A stretch of DNA of 64,000 nucleotides from Histoplasma ohiense (Eukaryota; Ascomycota; Eurotiomycetes; Onygenales; Ajellomycetaceae): positions 6,882,001-6,946,000 of the forward strand of contig JAEVHH010000001.1 of the NCBI GenBank assembly GCA_017607445.1, read 5' to 3'. The notes beneath the pieces are model-generated. The model had not been told where the DNA came from. It did no database searches and was given only the letters and a program-made list of their open reading frames with translations. The translations under genes and the position numbers were made by a program. Positions 11,072 through 23,759 of the stretch are shown piece by piece. Positions within the stretch are counted from its first letter, which is position 1, and every line of letters starts with the position of its first letter.

Positions 11072-13530
11072 ATGAGCACTCTATCTGCTCTCGACAGGCA
11101 CCGTGAAGGATCCAATCATACATTTGTCACTTCTCCCAACTCCTATATCCATTTAACTTCAGGCGACTCTGACTATCGTTCATCAACTACCATTTCTGCG
11201 TCTCGCTCCAGTCGCCGCTCTCTCGCTGCAATTGCTTTGGAAAAGACATCCCAGGCATTTAATAGCTTCACAGCTTCCCTTGCCACGCCACAAACAGGTC
11301 CCTCTGTTCGTAATCCCCCGTCACACACCAACTACCAGAAGCCGCCAGCACGAAATACCCCGTCTCCTGCGTTAAGCTCCTGCAACGTCTTTGAGGATAG
11401 AGCCAACGTCCAGAGCAGTGACAGCTACAGTAGTGCAGGTGGTCGAGGAAGCGGTGATAGCGGGCCTAGCTCTGGTACTGGCGGTGTGAACACGGAGGAC
11501 TTCCGCCTTTCAATTCACTCGTTGCGCAGAGGCTCTGTTGACAACCTCACCATAACCACACTTTCCCGCCCAACGACTCCTAGTACCGTAGCATCTCCTA
11601 GCCAACAGGCCTTCCCACCTACTGCGCCTCGACGATATACTCTTCAAGGTAATCAAAGGAATCCACCGCTGCTCAACAGCCCTTCTGCACCTGAAGACGA
11701 TTCGGATCCGGCCATGTCAAGTGGCAAGATGCACCAAACTTCTTCGCGCTTGCTGCGAATGACCAGCAATGAGCGGCCGTTCACCAGAGATTTTAAAGAC
11801 CTCTTCTCGACGCTGATAGTCAGTCTGAAACTCGAGACTCACCGTGTCCGTTTCTCCAAATTTGACCACACTTTTACGTCAGAGGAGGCCATCAACAATC
11901 TCGGTTCCCTAAAGTTCTCACAATCGAATCGTATGCCAGACCCTAAAGATCCCTCACGCATTGTCACAACCACTACAACTACGACATTTTCCATGGCGAA
12001 AGAAATGGCCCGTTCTGTATGTCAGCGGTTTGTAGATGCTAGATTCATCGAGCCAGTAGACGGAAGGATAAGCAACCAATTCCCCCTCAAGGGCGCGCTT
12101 TTTCACTTGACCCCGAAGGGAATTCACATCCTGCAGCGATTTTGCCAGAGAAACGGCATCACTGCCAGGCACATCATGGATGTACTCGAATCTCCCAGAA
12201 ATACCATGCAGCTGGTTATATTAGAACGGGAGAGTTCTACTGATCAAATATCTCACGACCGTGCCACAATCGATGTTATTTTCCGTCGGTTTGCGGGGCA
12301 GGACGGCCCTAATATCAAGTCGTCCGCTTCGACTTCGGATTCGGACTCCGTCAGTGACTACACCAACGGACTTGTCGGCGTGAAAATGGCGAAAGAAAGG
12401 AAAGTCGGAGATAAAGTCATTCAGAATTCGTTTACCGGGAAAGCAGCGGTGGATTGGCTGATGGACTGCTGCACCACGATAGACCGTCGAGAAACAGTCG
12501 AGATTGCAGCCTTGTTTGTTAAACACGGGTTGATGTACTCTGCCTTTGAGGACAAGAATTATGTCCAAAATAACCCAGATGCGGCAGCTTTCCAACCCAC
12601 CAAGTATTCCATCTATGCGCTGACTGAACGAGGGCAACGGATCTGTGGATGGATCGCGAGAGAGAAGCCGCTGGTCACGACTTTCGACGGCCGCGCTGCA
12701 CCCCGAGATTCGAACAACGCCCGTTTGAATAACATCTTGCAAGATCCTGCGTTACGATTACTGTTCAGGGAATTCCTGCGTTATTCCCTTTGCGAGGAGA
12801 ACCTGTCTTTTTACCTTGATGTTTCCGAGTTTACAACAACTTACCACCAGCAAGAAAAGGCTGGTGCATTTGCGAAGATGGATGCCGTTCGAGAAACTCT
12901 TGCTAGTGCATATGGTGAGTTTATAATGTTTAGTTATGTTTTATTATTTCTGCAGTATTCTCATCACTTTGTCTTTTTTTTTTTTTTTCAATTCGTGGTT
13001 TCGTGCGTATCAACACATTTTCAGTAAACTTACAAAGATTGCAGGCTTATACAACGCCTTCCTTGCCCCTGGGTCTCCTTGTGAACTCAATATTGAACAC
13101 GCTCTACGGAATAGTCTCGCCAGCCGTATGACGCGAGCCGTTGGAGATGATGCCTCTATGCTCAAAAGCTTAACTGAAGTCGTCAGCCTTTTCGAACTTG
13201 CTCAGGTTTCTGTCTTCAAACTCATGTCAAGCGTAAAGCACCCTTTCTTTCTTTCTTTCTTTTTTTTTTTTAGTTGTTGTTTGAGGGCTGGGATGCTCTG
13301 TTGCTCTCTCTCCCGACCTTCGCTTTCAGGCTTTCTTTTTCTTGTTAACCGAAAGACTAAAATTAAAACTTGATTCGATGCAGGACTCCGTCCCAAAATT
13401 CGTCCGAGATCCAAAATATGCTGTCGTTTTGCAGGAACATGATTTCGATCCCAACATCCCTGGAAAGTCGAACTCGCCGGGTGCCGCCCCTATTCCAGAA
13501 CGCTCCATGAGCCGGTCCACCAGATCGTAA
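11072..13530 (+). CDS. flbA: FlbA-type regulator of G-protein signalling (DEP-DEP-RGS)
   Basis: Three exons, 11072-12914, 13045-13232 and 13384-13530, encode 725 residues, close to the about 719 of Aspergillus FlbA. The first intron splits a Gly codon (GTGAGT...GCAG); the second is phase 0 (GTAAAG...GCAG). Residues 1 to about 235 are Ser/Thr/Pro rich. A first DEP-like domain follows (about 238-370), then a second (about 437-530, containing AAVDWLMD and VKHGLMYSAF). The RGS domain runs from about 551 (RLNNILQDPALRLLFREFL) through NLSFYLDVSEF and FLAPGSPCELNIEHALR. Family members accelerate GTP hydrolysis by the G-alpha subunit FadA, restrain vegetative growth signalling and permit conidiation (established for Aspergillus). 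DEP domains target RGS proteins to receptors or membranes. Joining the exons restores an unbroken RGS core, so the gene looks functional. Confidence 0.93.
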
Positions 13531-15651
13531 AGTTTTTTCAAGATCGACCAATATATTTTGTAAGACCTGCCAACTCCCCTCTCTCCCGCCTTGTTTGCAT
13601 CCATATCCGGTGTCCTGGATTTTTTCGGTCAACAATCAGCCGTCTTCCCGCCGTTTTCGATTTTAGAACCGTTCAGACAGTGGTTCCCCGAAAAGAGAAA
13701 AAAAAAAAAAAAATCCCAGCCCACCCCATATTATTGTCCAAATTCCAGATTATGATGTCTCATTCATCGCCATGTCTCAACAAGACGAAAAAAAAAAAAA
13801 AAAAAAACTCTGTAAAGCGAACAAACGGAAAAAAAGAACCGAAACGAAGCGAAACGAGTCGAATGAATGAAAGCAAAGAAATCAACAATAAAAAAATGAA
13901 AAAAAGAACAAAAAGAAGACCAAAACACATGGTTCACGCTCCCCTCTTTCTATCTCACCGTGTAATAAATTTTCTTCATAGCATCGTTTCCTTCCCATCC
14001 CTCCCTCCCGTCTTGGGCCATTTCCATTTTTTTTAACTAGTCTCCAGCGGACGATTGATTTGAAAACGATATATATCTCTTTATACATACATTTTTGTCT
14101 ATCTTCTATTTTCTCTCTTCTTTGGTTGGTTATAGTCATAATTAACCCCCATATTTCTTCCTTTCTTTTTTCCCCATCGATTCAGCATATTGGGAGTTTA
14201 TTTCTTTTCGTCTTTTCTTTTCTCATATATTTCTTTCTATGTGAAAGATACTTTTGGGGAGGGCGGGGGGGATTCCTTTTTAATGTATGCCTTTTTGAAT
14301 CTTTTTTCCTTCTCTATCATCACATCGTTTCATGGTCATTGGTTGTCATTTTGTCACTTTTTGTCACATCTGCGCATGGCATGAATATCGCTTTTGATCT
14401 TCCTCCATCGTTTCATCTACTATTTGTTTATTTATTTATATATTTTGCGCTATTATATCTGATATCACCATCTACATATAATATTGGCTTTGTTGATTTA
14501 ATTTCTGTTTTCTCTCTTTCTCCCTTTTTCTACCTACTTAAAACTATTTATATTTTGATAAACGTATCCTTCTCTCCTTTCTCCACCTATATATGTCTTT
14601 ATCCATTCATTATCGACGCTAGATATCATGATATCAACTTCTCCGTTTTTTCTTCTCGCATCATTTCTGAAGCGCGGTGCTTAAACCATGTATTGTTTTT
14701 GGCTTTGATTTTACAGCCGTGTTCATTGATTTATTTACTTGATTTTTATTTTTTAAATACGTTACTTACCCCTTCCTTTCCCATTTTCTACGCATTTTCT
14801 CGTATTTCTGACATACTACTTACTACTATATACCATATCATCTCGCGTTATACTACCTATCATATATACATGTTACCAAAGCATGGACCCGGAGTCAAAA
14901 GGGGGTTTGTGAATACGAATATGACTTACTTCCACCGCTAGCTACAATGCCTGTCCAAGATACAAGATGCCTTCGGAATTTGGTTCTATTGCATCTTTCC
15001 CTTTATATATATCTATATTTTAAGCTGCTGCTGCTCATGGGCTGTTTCTTTTCCCCCATGTTTTCCCCAACCCCTTGCTGCATATATATATATATATATA
15101 TACATTGATCCATTGTTCGCATATCCACCTCCTCACTCCGGGGCCCGGGCAGATTATATTATGACCCAGGGATCGAAGGGGAAGAAAAGGGGAAAGGCCG
15201 AACATCAACTCCAGACAGAGGGAGAGATGTATGTATGTATATCTAATAAATAAAATGGCATCGATTGCGGTAAGCTAGGAAAAAAAAAAGGGTAAGGACT
15301 GTATATTCGCTTTATTATCGTCTAGCTATCTAATACAGGATATTTATGAACCCCTGAAACAAAAGTAAAAAAAAAAAAAAGGACAAAATGTAGGAGGGAA
15401 GGAACAAAGAAGGGTCCGGTGAGAAAACCAACAACGGGACAGGGTAGGAATTATGAGAATTTCATGGTATAATGGTACACAGATCTTAGAAAAAGCGAAA
15501 AGCGAATTAAATGCTTCAGGTTGAAAAAGAGAACATAGAGAAACCCCCCCCCCTCCACAAAAAAAAATCATTTCCCATCTGCCCCACGAAAGACCTAGGA
15601 CGGTGAAAACCCTCAAAGTGAAACGAGACGAAAAAAAAAGAAAAAAGAGAA
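13531..15651. other. Convergent intergenic region flbA / CDC73
   Basis: A/T-rich, T-rich DNA between two genes that end towards each other, so both 3' UTRs and terminators must lie here. It holds poly-A tracts (about 13698-13713 and 13790-13806), a (TA)n run near 15080-15102 and several T-rich runs. The long frame at 14060-14941 is only an artefact of T-rich sequence (Phe/Leu/Ile/Tyr) and was not called. Confidence 0.6.
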
Positions 15652-17353
15652 TCACTTTCCCCCACCCCACCCCCTGACTCTCATCCCTTCCTCAATCGCC
15701 ATCCAAATCCCCTCCACAACCCCCCTATCCCTCCAGCGCCCACCAGACCCAACAGCCGCAGCGCCAGCGCCAGCACCACCAGAAGCACCTCCCACATTAC
15801 CAGCACCAGCACCGGCGCCCGCAGCAAGATTCGCACTCTTCTCATCCCAGCGATCAATGGCAAAACTCTTCACGCCGCGGCCCCAGCCCTTCACTTCCCG
15901 CGGTACCTCCTCCCCCCTCCACCCGACATAAATGCCCGTGGCGTGCTTGAACAATTCCGGCGGCGACGACCATTTGTATGATTTGAACTGCCACGTCTGG
16001 CCGGTGGTGAAGACGGCGACGACGCGGTTCCAGTAATCGGGCCTGAAGTCCGCGGGGCTGTCGACGAGGATGAAGCGGGTGGGTTTGTGGTGGGCGTGAT
16101 TGCTGGCGCCGGGGGTGGAGGAGGTGGAGGGCGGCTTTGTGCCGCTGCTGCTTGAGGAGGGGTTGGGGATGGTTTGGAGGGTGCGGAGGATGTGGAGGAG
16201 GTTGGAGGCTGTGGAGGTTGCGAGGGTGGGGTGGTCTGGGGGCACATAGACACCGTCTTCGAGGAAGGATTTGATGTTTGACATTCGGAGGAGGGAGGAA
16301 GCGGAGGGGGAAAGGAGGATGATGGGGTATGGGCGGGAGGAGGAGGAGGAGTTTGTAGAGGAGGCAGGGGCGGGCTGTTTGATTAGAGACGCGCCGCTGG
16401 GCATAGATGTCGATGCGGCTTTCATGCCCGGCTTTGCCATGTTTGCTTGTGCATGTTGGCCTGGGCGCGAGCGATTGCGGCCCAGGAACATCTCGGCGGT
16501 TTTTCGCACATGGGAGAAGTCCTGCGATGGGAATGGGGAATATTATCAGTGCCGGAGTTAAAAGCAATTTGAAAAAACATAGAACGAGAAAAAAAAAAAA
16601 AAAAAGAGAGAGAATATAACCCACTGTAGGCTTGATCCCCCTCAGCACGCTGTTCCGATCTCCCATTTTACGTTCCCCGTTATAAATCTCCTGCAAGCGC
16701 GGGTCAACAGTTCGAACCGGCCTGCCCCCAATACCAGCACCAGAAACAGTCGATACCCCGCCAACAGTCCCCGGCGCAACCTTGGTCGAACTCTCCGCCG
16801 CGCGCGCGGCGACACCAACACCCGCACCCGCACCCGCAGTGCCCGCCCCAACTTGTCCCACGGCCGAACCACCCACACCCACGCCTTCTAACGGACGAAT
16901 GTATTCACTATCCTCTGAGGCGCCTTCCAACCACGTAATAAGATCCAGCCTTTCCACAAATACCAAATTCAGCACCTTGTCCACCACCTCCTCCCCCTTC
17001 TTCCCGTCCCTCTTCCGCCGCTCTTCAATGCCTTCATTAACCGCCTGCGCACTCGCAATATACTCCGGAATCGCCACATCCTTTTTCAGCCAGGCAAAGT
17101 ATATACTGCGCAGGTCTATGGGGATATTCCCCGCGGCGGCGGAGATGAAGCGGGTTGGTGTTGAGAGCGGGATGCATTGTGATATGGCAGGGAGATAGAG
17201 ATGTGTAGCCACTGTAAGGTCTGTAGTCGTGTCTGTAGGTGTAGCGGAGGTGAGGAGGACTGGTTGGCCAGATGATGACACAGATAAGGAGAGAGCACCG
17301 CGGAGGGAGAGGAGAGGGTCAGTTATGGTGGGATTTGTTGGTTGTGTTGCCAT
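15652..17353 (-). CDS. CDC73: Paf1 complex subunit Cdc73 (parafibromin homologue)
   Basis: On the minus strand, exon 1 is 17353-16625 and exon 2 is 16521-15652; the 103-nt intron (GTGGGT...CGCAG, phase 0) joins GIKPT to DFSHVRKT, giving 532 residues. The N-terminal half has the Cdc73 start DPLLSLRGAL and segments such as DVAIPEYIASAQAVNEGI, then a Gly/Ala-rich linker. The C-terminal half is the Cdc73 Ras-like domain: YPIILLSPSASSLLRMSNIK, RFILVDSPADFRPDYWNRVV and VFTTGQTWQFKSYKW are diagnostic. A Gly/Ala low-complexity insert lies close to the C-terminus. Cdc73 belongs to the Paf1 complex that travels with RNA polymerase II, promotes elongation and supports H2B ubiquitination and H3 methylation. 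It has no catalytic activity. The gene is convergent with flbA and divergent from the HNH pseudogene, with only about 330 bp between starts. Confidence 0.92.
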
Positions 17354-17684
17354 TGTGGTAGATGTGGTCGTCGGTGACCTGGCGCGTGAGGTGTGCTGAG
17401 GTCGACAGCTTTGTAGTTCTGGCCAGAGATCCGCGTGCTTTTATTTATATGAACTTCGTGGCCGGCCTTCAATTCGGTTCGGGTCAATGTAGATTGTAGT
17501 GGTATATTTATGGAGCTGTACGCCGTACGCCGTATATGGAGCTGGGTTGAGAAATTCAACGGGAGAGCAACCCTGAATTACGTAATCAGAACATCACCAA
17601 CTCACCTCTATTACTTACTACCTGTATCTGATTGTTCGAGATAGCGGGCTTACCTGCTGCTGGCTCGCCTCAATAGGTCCTGCC

Positions 17685-19053
17685 ATGGCGTCCATTGCCC
17701 GTAGTGAGCCGACTGGGACATCTCTAGGGCAAGTCCTCGATTTTTCTGCACCGCCTTTGACCCTAGCTGAGCAGGCTCAGGCTGATGACATCTTCAACCA
17801 ACTCATTACTTACTGCGAGCCATTGCAGAGGAGCAAACCCTATAAGAAGGCCACCCTGGTCCGTCTGACGTACGAGCATAGCCGATCAAAAAGTATGTTT
17901 CTGCAACAGATATTTACCTACTTTGATGGTCTCCAAGATCAAAGCCACGGACAAAAACCAACGTTTGAACATGGCCTGTCCAAATTTCTCAGTTTCAGTT
18001 CCCAAACTGTGCTAGAGAGGGAGAGAGAGAGAGAGAGAGAGAGGCAGAAATGATGATGGATTCCTTTGCAGACTATCTTTTTGATAACTTCTTTCTTCCA
18101 AGTATGTACTGTACATACATACACTTATTTCCAGCCCTTTTCTATGCTCTTTTTAACTCACCTAGTTGGCTTAGTGAAGGCAGTGGGAGCAACGACACCA
18201 CAGCCAACTTCGGCAAGTTTATCAGCTCCTCCAATTGAAAATGCTGTTGGAACACCTGCAAGATTATCCACGCTCAAACGTGATTGCCTGGCCCGAGATC
18301 ATAACCGATGTGTGGTTACACGGGCGTTCAATCTAACTAGGGGCTATTGAGAGAGAGAAGCAGGACCCTTCAAATTTCAAAGATGATGACGGCCTTCCTT
18401 TGGAGCATGAAGAGTTTGCATTGCTTGAGGTTGCATATATTATCCCTCACTCCATCATGTCAGCAACGATCGTTGATGGCCAGCCACAGCTAGTATGTGA
18501 AAAAGTTCATGCTGCCCCAGGTTGAAATCCTGCAACTTTGATTTTTAACTTTCTTGCATGCAGAACGAATCTAAGAAAATTAGTTCTTTCAGTACTCATC
18601 ATGTTCAACCCAGGCATCATTCATCTGATCGAGGGCCTGAATATCGGCCAGCCGAGCAATGCACTTACCTTGACAACTGAAGCCCATTCATTCTTTGGCA
18701 GTTTCGACATGTATTTTGAATCCATGGATGACTACTCTGCTGATTCTAGACACACTTACACAATCCGTTCTTTCAACCGTTTGTCCTCACGCCAGTTCAG
18801 ACTCCCAGTGACGCGAACTCTACTCCTCTCGCCAAATCACACAGTCGATCCCCCATCCCCAGAACTACTTGCGCTCCATCGGTCAATCGGTATTATTCTT
18901 CACCTGAGCGCCGCTGGACAGTACATTGAGAAGATAATCGACGAGCGTGACCAATTATGGGCAAGAAGCGACGGCTCCACGGGATTAGGCCACATTGTTT
19001 CCCTGGGTCTGGGTGGATGGGTGGGTGGGCGGCTGGCTGGTTTGACAGGCTGA
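17685..19053 (+). pseudogene. Decayed HNH-nuclease-domain protein, copy 1
   Basis: Starts intact (MASIARSEPTGTSLGQVLDF). Downstream fragments match, in order, a fungal HNH-endonuclease-like family: FADYLFDNFFLP, LKRDCLARDHNRCVVTRAFN, LLEVAYIIPHSIM, and MFNPGIIHLIEGLNIGQPSN followed by LTLTTEAHSFFG. Plausible introns are 18102-18174 and 18493-18563. Three reading-frame breaks remain: at a (GA)n microsatellite (18013-18044), at GGGG (18340-18343, one extra base) and at AAAA (18576-18579, one extra base). The expected His of the VAHIIPH motif is Tyr here. Proteins of this type are numerous in Eurotiomycetes and of unknown function. All breaks sit in short repeats, so sequencing error cannot be excluded, but three in one gene plus the lost His favour a pseudogene. 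A second relic of the family lies near 60.6-61.3 kb. Confidence 0.75.
18013..18044. repeat. (GA)n microsatellite inside the HNH pseudogene
   Basis: About 12 GA units. The frame before it (zero relative to 17685) differs from the frame of the following FADYLFDNFF segment, so slippage here is a likely cause of one frame break. Confidence 0.85.
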
Positions 19054-20337
19054 CCGTTTGACGGGAACGGGAGCAGTGAGGCGAAGGCGAAGACGAAGGC
19101 GAATGAAGGGAATTACTCTAACAAATAGTAAATCATGGAGAAGAAAAAAATGGGAGGGACCAGCGAGAGGAGAACGGCGCCAAAACGGAAAACAAAATCT
19201 CGACCTCGCCGTATCTAAGGTAGGAGGATATCCTCTCTCGGCCCTTTCCCTCCCACGGGCGCATATCGGCATCAATCATACGCACAGCGATGGGGGAATG
19301 TAGCCAACACAAGGTGGGCGAGCCTAACTAACCCCCCCCTATACGATGTCGTTACGAAGGGGAAGCAGAATCAAAAAAAGAGGAAAAAAACCTTCAACAA
19401 AAAAGCAGAGGAAGAGACCAATTGGTACATACTACTTGCATTGCATTGCTTTAATCGAACCTTGCTTGAACCTGTGGCCGGCGCTGGGGATATATATGTA
19501 CTGTGCCCTACCTAACCTTTAACCTTTAACCCTTAGTTATCGTTATCCGCAGAGTCGAGTCGAGTCGAGCATTTATTATCTATTATCTATCATCATACGC
19601 AGCGATTCATCTGCGAGGTGTTTGTTAGCTTGTTATTCTTCTCCGCCGACTAAATTATATGTATGTATGAAAGTTATGTTATGCATGGTATATATGTTAT
19701 ATTCAATCCACGGTTCGTCCACTGAGGGAACAAGGAAGGAAGGGAAAGAGTGTGATGAAAGGAGAGAAAAGAGGAGAGAAAGAGGAGAGAAAGAGGAGAG
19801 ATGATCAAAAGAGCGACGAGGCCGGGAGCTGCTACAGCTACGGAGAACACATACATACATACATACATACATACGTTCGTTCGTTCGTTCGTAACAGCCT
19901 GATCTGATTGATAGCTGGGGAAGAACGGAGGGGAGGGATGATATACGTATGTATATGTGGAAGTAGTTAACAAAATATTTTTTGTCTTTGAAAAGAAGAA
20001 AGAAGAAAAAAAACCTTTACCCTCAACTCAACATCAACAACTAGAATAATAATAACTAGCTAGCTACCTAAAAAAAACAAGCACGAGAAAGAAAAAGAAG
20101 AAAAAGAAAAAGGAAAAGGAAAACAAACTCCTCCGGCCCAAACAAAGAAAGCCCAGCCCATTCAAGAAACCAGACAACGAAAAGGGGAAAAAAAAGCTGA
20201 AATTAAAAAAAAAAAAAATAATAATAAATAAAAATAAAAGAACATAAATAATGACAGTGATTTGAATTATTTAAAAACAAGAAGAGAAAAGAAAAAGGTA
20301 ACCTGACAAAAATAAAGCAAATAAACCCCATAAAACT
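19054..20337. other. Intergenic region, HNH pseudogene / SET3 3' side
   Basis: No gene seen. It contains GA-rich runs near 19745-19800, an adjacent CATA/GTTC compound microsatellite (19848-19892), and A-rich DNA from 19990 to 20335 that likely belongs to the 3' UTR and terminator region of SET3 on the minus strand. Confidence 0.6.
19848..19892. repeat. Compound microsatellite (CATA)n(GTTC)n
   Basis: About seven CATA units directly followed by four to five GTTC units. Confidence 0.85.
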
Positions 20338-23300
20338 TCATCGGGAATGATGTTGTAACCTTGGGTCCCTTGATCCCATCACACCGGTAGGAGTAGTAGT
20401 AGTAATAGTAGTAGTAGCACCGACGTTATTGTTATTAAAACCATGATTCCCACCAAGCAACGACGCAGTAGGTGTAGGGGCAGTTGGAGTCATCATAGCC
20501 GGCGACGCCAGTAGACTGGAACTGACACCGACACCACCGCCAGCAGAAGCAGAAGGCGAAGACGAAGTATTCGCCCCCGCTTCCTGCATAACTACATCTT
20601 GAGTCGTGCCGCCACCACCTAAACTGCCTTTTCTATCCACCGAAGCCATAACCCTATCCTTATCTTTATCCATGGGACTCTGATCTTGATGTTGATTCTG
20701 AGTCTGGCCATTATTACCTCCCTGCTGTGGTTGCTGCTGCTGTTGCTGTGGCGTCGATAATCCTTGACCCGCTGAAAACAAAGGAGGCTGCGGCTTCTCA
20801 GTCGTCGGCGTCGTTATCGTCATCGTACCGCGCCGGCTCATATAATCGCCCAGGCTAAGCTTTTTCTTCACGGGACTAGGAGCGGTGGTACTGGAGGCTG
20901 GAGGTAATCCGGGTGTTGAGTGGTATGTGCTTGTAGGGGTGGTAGCTGTGGGAGTGGGAGTAGGTTTGGCCAACATGTGTGGAGATTGGGTTGGGAGGGT
21001 TGGCGTTGAGGAATTTGGGGTGTTTGTTGGCGGACTGGGATAGCTAGAGACAGGCATAATCGTCGGGTTGGGAGTTGATGAGGTGAAAGGAGGTGTAGGA
21101 CGTAATTGAACTCGTAGGTCTCCTCTACGTAGTCTGTCTGGCGGTTTACGCGGCACCGGGAAATTATGAGCAACGGTTGATGGCAACGGGTGAGGTGATT
21201 TGTTGGGTGAAGCGTCAGAGGATATATGCAAAGAAGACAATGCGGTTGATGTACCAGGTGACGGTGGGACCATAGCATGTTGAGCAGTCTTGGGTGGCGT
21301 TATCGGCGGATCTGCGTCCTTCATGTCGACATCTTCCCGAGTGTTCAGAGGAGAGCTGGTGACGGCGGAGTGCGCGTCTGGTATCGAAGGCGTGGTGGTG
21401 GTGGTGGTGGTGGTGGTGGTGGTGGCGGTGTTGTTGTTGTTGTTAATACATCCTGGCGATGCATTTGTTTGGTTGGCCATTTGCCGAAGCCGCAGTAAGT
21501 CTTCATGACACCGTTTAAAAAGCCGTGTTTTCAAAGGAACGAAGCTAGTTCGCCGTGGAGGTTTGGGTGGTATGAAGTCCGGATCATTCTCGTCTGGTTC
21601 GGTCTGCATTTCCGAGTCGACATAGCGTGGGCGGCGAAGAGGGGAGCCGACCATGGGTGTGTTTGATCTCGATACCTTCTTTTGAGTTTGCGACTTTGAG
21701 CCTGGGGCACCAGACGCAGGTGAGCGTTTCCGGGGAGAAGTAGAAAATCGATGAGCAGCAGTTGTAGTGTCTATGCGTAGAGGTTTTTGGAGCGATTGTG
21801 AAGCCTGTTTATATAATTAAAGGTTAACGAGTGTCGGTTGTTACCGGTTTTACAGAGAATACGGGAACTTACGCCTGTCGTAGCGGTAGTACCCGCAGAG
21901 GTACCAATAGATCGCTTTTTCTTCCTCGGAGGCTGCTGCTGCTCATGTTCAAGCTGCTCGAATTTCTTCTCAGCCGCCGCAATCTTCCTTTTCTCTCGTG
22001 CAGAAAGTTCTCCGGACATCGAGCCTAGTGGGTCGGCGGGACTATGCGCTGTTGGGGTTAGATCCCGACTCCGCGGGCGATTTGATGTAGACCTTGACCG
22101 AGACTCCCCTTGATCGTCATCCACTTGGGCCTTAACGGTTTCGCTCGCAGCTCGACTGTTATTGGCTTGGCCAGTGTTCACGGGAGATATGGTATTTTTA
22201 GCCTTGCTCTTTTTCCGTCTCCCATTTGCCTGTTTCGAGGAAGGTTCCGCGCTCTTTGGAGGTCGTCGACAGTCGATTTTCGCCAGACGACAGGTTCGCG
22301 AAGAGTCACAGGCACAGCCACCAAAATTTGCTAGAACATTGCTTATCGAGATCGCAGCAGCGTCAGAGATGCCATCGTTGGACCCTTCCTGTTTCACAAA
22401 GCCATTGTTGGAGGGAAACATTTGCGGGTCGAGGTACCAAGAGGTTGTTATTTCGGATTTGGCGGAAATATCCTGGTTCGCCACAAAGCAGAAATGATAT
22501 TCGATGTTATTCGTGATGACAGTTTTCATAGTGACATTTGGGCGACACGACCGTCGAACATAGCGTAACTGAGAGCCTTCTTTGCGACTGTCGATATATA
22601 TGGGAAGCTGAGGGTGGAAGAACACGAAGGGTTCGGGATGGCGCAGCTCCTGCCAACGGCTATTCGGGTCAAGGCAATAATCGCGGAAATGGCCGACTTT
22701 CCCCTTCACTTCTCCAATGATCTCATCCTTATGGACATCGTTTTCCACCGTCAGGAACCGCCATGTAGGGTGCCGTTTGTCATATTCAACGCTGTTGTCA
22801 GTCATGACTTGTTTGGAGAGGACTGGCCACTGCGAAGGGTCGAGTGGACGATCCAAATACATAAAGACTTCATTCGCGGAGCGACCGTTGGAAACAAGGG
22901 CAAGCTGGGCAGGATCCTGTACCCAGGACGACAGATCGGTTGCTAGTTTCAGGTTATCGAATAGATTGCTAGGGATATCCACGTTCGCCTGGTCATGATC
23001 GTACAGGTGGAGGAACTCTTGGGAATAGAGGGGGATATTGGGGATGAGGGAGGTTTTGGTCGGGCTCATGGCTGACGCTGACGCTGACGCTGACGTCGCC
23101 CGCTTTCGACCGTCCGAACCAAGTGGAGGAGGGAGGCCCGTGAGCGAGGTTATAGAGTTGGATGTGCGATGGCTGGTCTTTGACTTCTTCGCGGGAGGAG
23201 GGCCTCCCTTTTCGTGGGAGGAGAAGCCGTTGGTTTGATCGCTAGCACCACCGGTCGCAACAAGGGTAGTGGTGGTGGTGGTGGTGGTGGTGGTGGCGGT

Positions 23301-23759
23301 GGTGGTGCTACTGCTACTTGCGTTATCCTTTGCCGCTATAGCCTTCTTCCTATGGGACTTGGAGCCGGATCGCTTGCTCTTTCGGTCACCGCCATCGCTC
23401 TGCTCGTCCCTGCGCCTTCTCTGGAGCTCTGTGGCAAGTTTTGAGTCGAGAGGCCTCGGTTCGCAATCAGCACAGTTGTGTACTTCGGGGACATCTTCGC
23501 CGTCGTAGTAGCATAAGATGTGTTGCCAAGTCTCACAACGTTCGCAGAACACGGTGTGGCCATCATCGTCTTCAAAGGTACATATGCACTTGATGGTATA
23601 GGGCTCATCTTCGTCATCCTGGCCGGATTGCTGCGCGACGGCGTTATTGGAACCATTTAGAACCGGAGAAGGAACAACAGGAGAGGGGAGCGGCGGAACG
23701 GCGACCGGGGCAGGGTTGGCTGTCGAATGCGTGGCTGCGGGAGAGGAGGTATCTGTCAT
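20338..23759 (-). CDS. SET3: Set3-type PHD-finger and SET-domain protein
   Basis: On the minus strand, exon 1 is 23759-21873 and exon 2 is 21804-20338; the 68-nt intron (GTAAGT...AACAG) is phase 0. The product is 1117 residues. A frame continues upstream without ATG; the first in-frame ATG is at 23759 (MTDTSSPAATHS). A PHD finger at about 55-105 has the zinc-ligand pattern CICTFEDDD, FCERCETWQH, NCADC. The SET domain lies at about 316-450 (FRDYCLDPNSRWQEL, RYVRRSCRPNVTMKT, SWYLDP). The active-site loop usually reads NHSCxPN; here it is RRSCRPN, so catalytic methylation is doubtful, as for yeast Set3 and the MLL5 group. Set3 scaffolds a histone deacetylase complex that reads H3K4 methylation through its PHD finger (family knowledge). 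The C-terminal half is Ser/Thr/Pro/Gln rich and contains poly-Thr and poly-Gln encoded by microsatellites. Confidence 0.9.

Noticed and set aside
14060..14941. 293-codon open frame on the plus strand with many hydrophobic residues
   Set aside because: T-rich DNA read as Phe, Leu, Ile and Tyr; no ATG context, no family and it lies in the flbA/CDC73 convergent 3' region.
21386..21430. GGT/GTT repeat as an independent element
   Set aside because: It is the poly-Thr/Asn-coding microsatellite inside SET3 exon 2 and keeps the reading frame.
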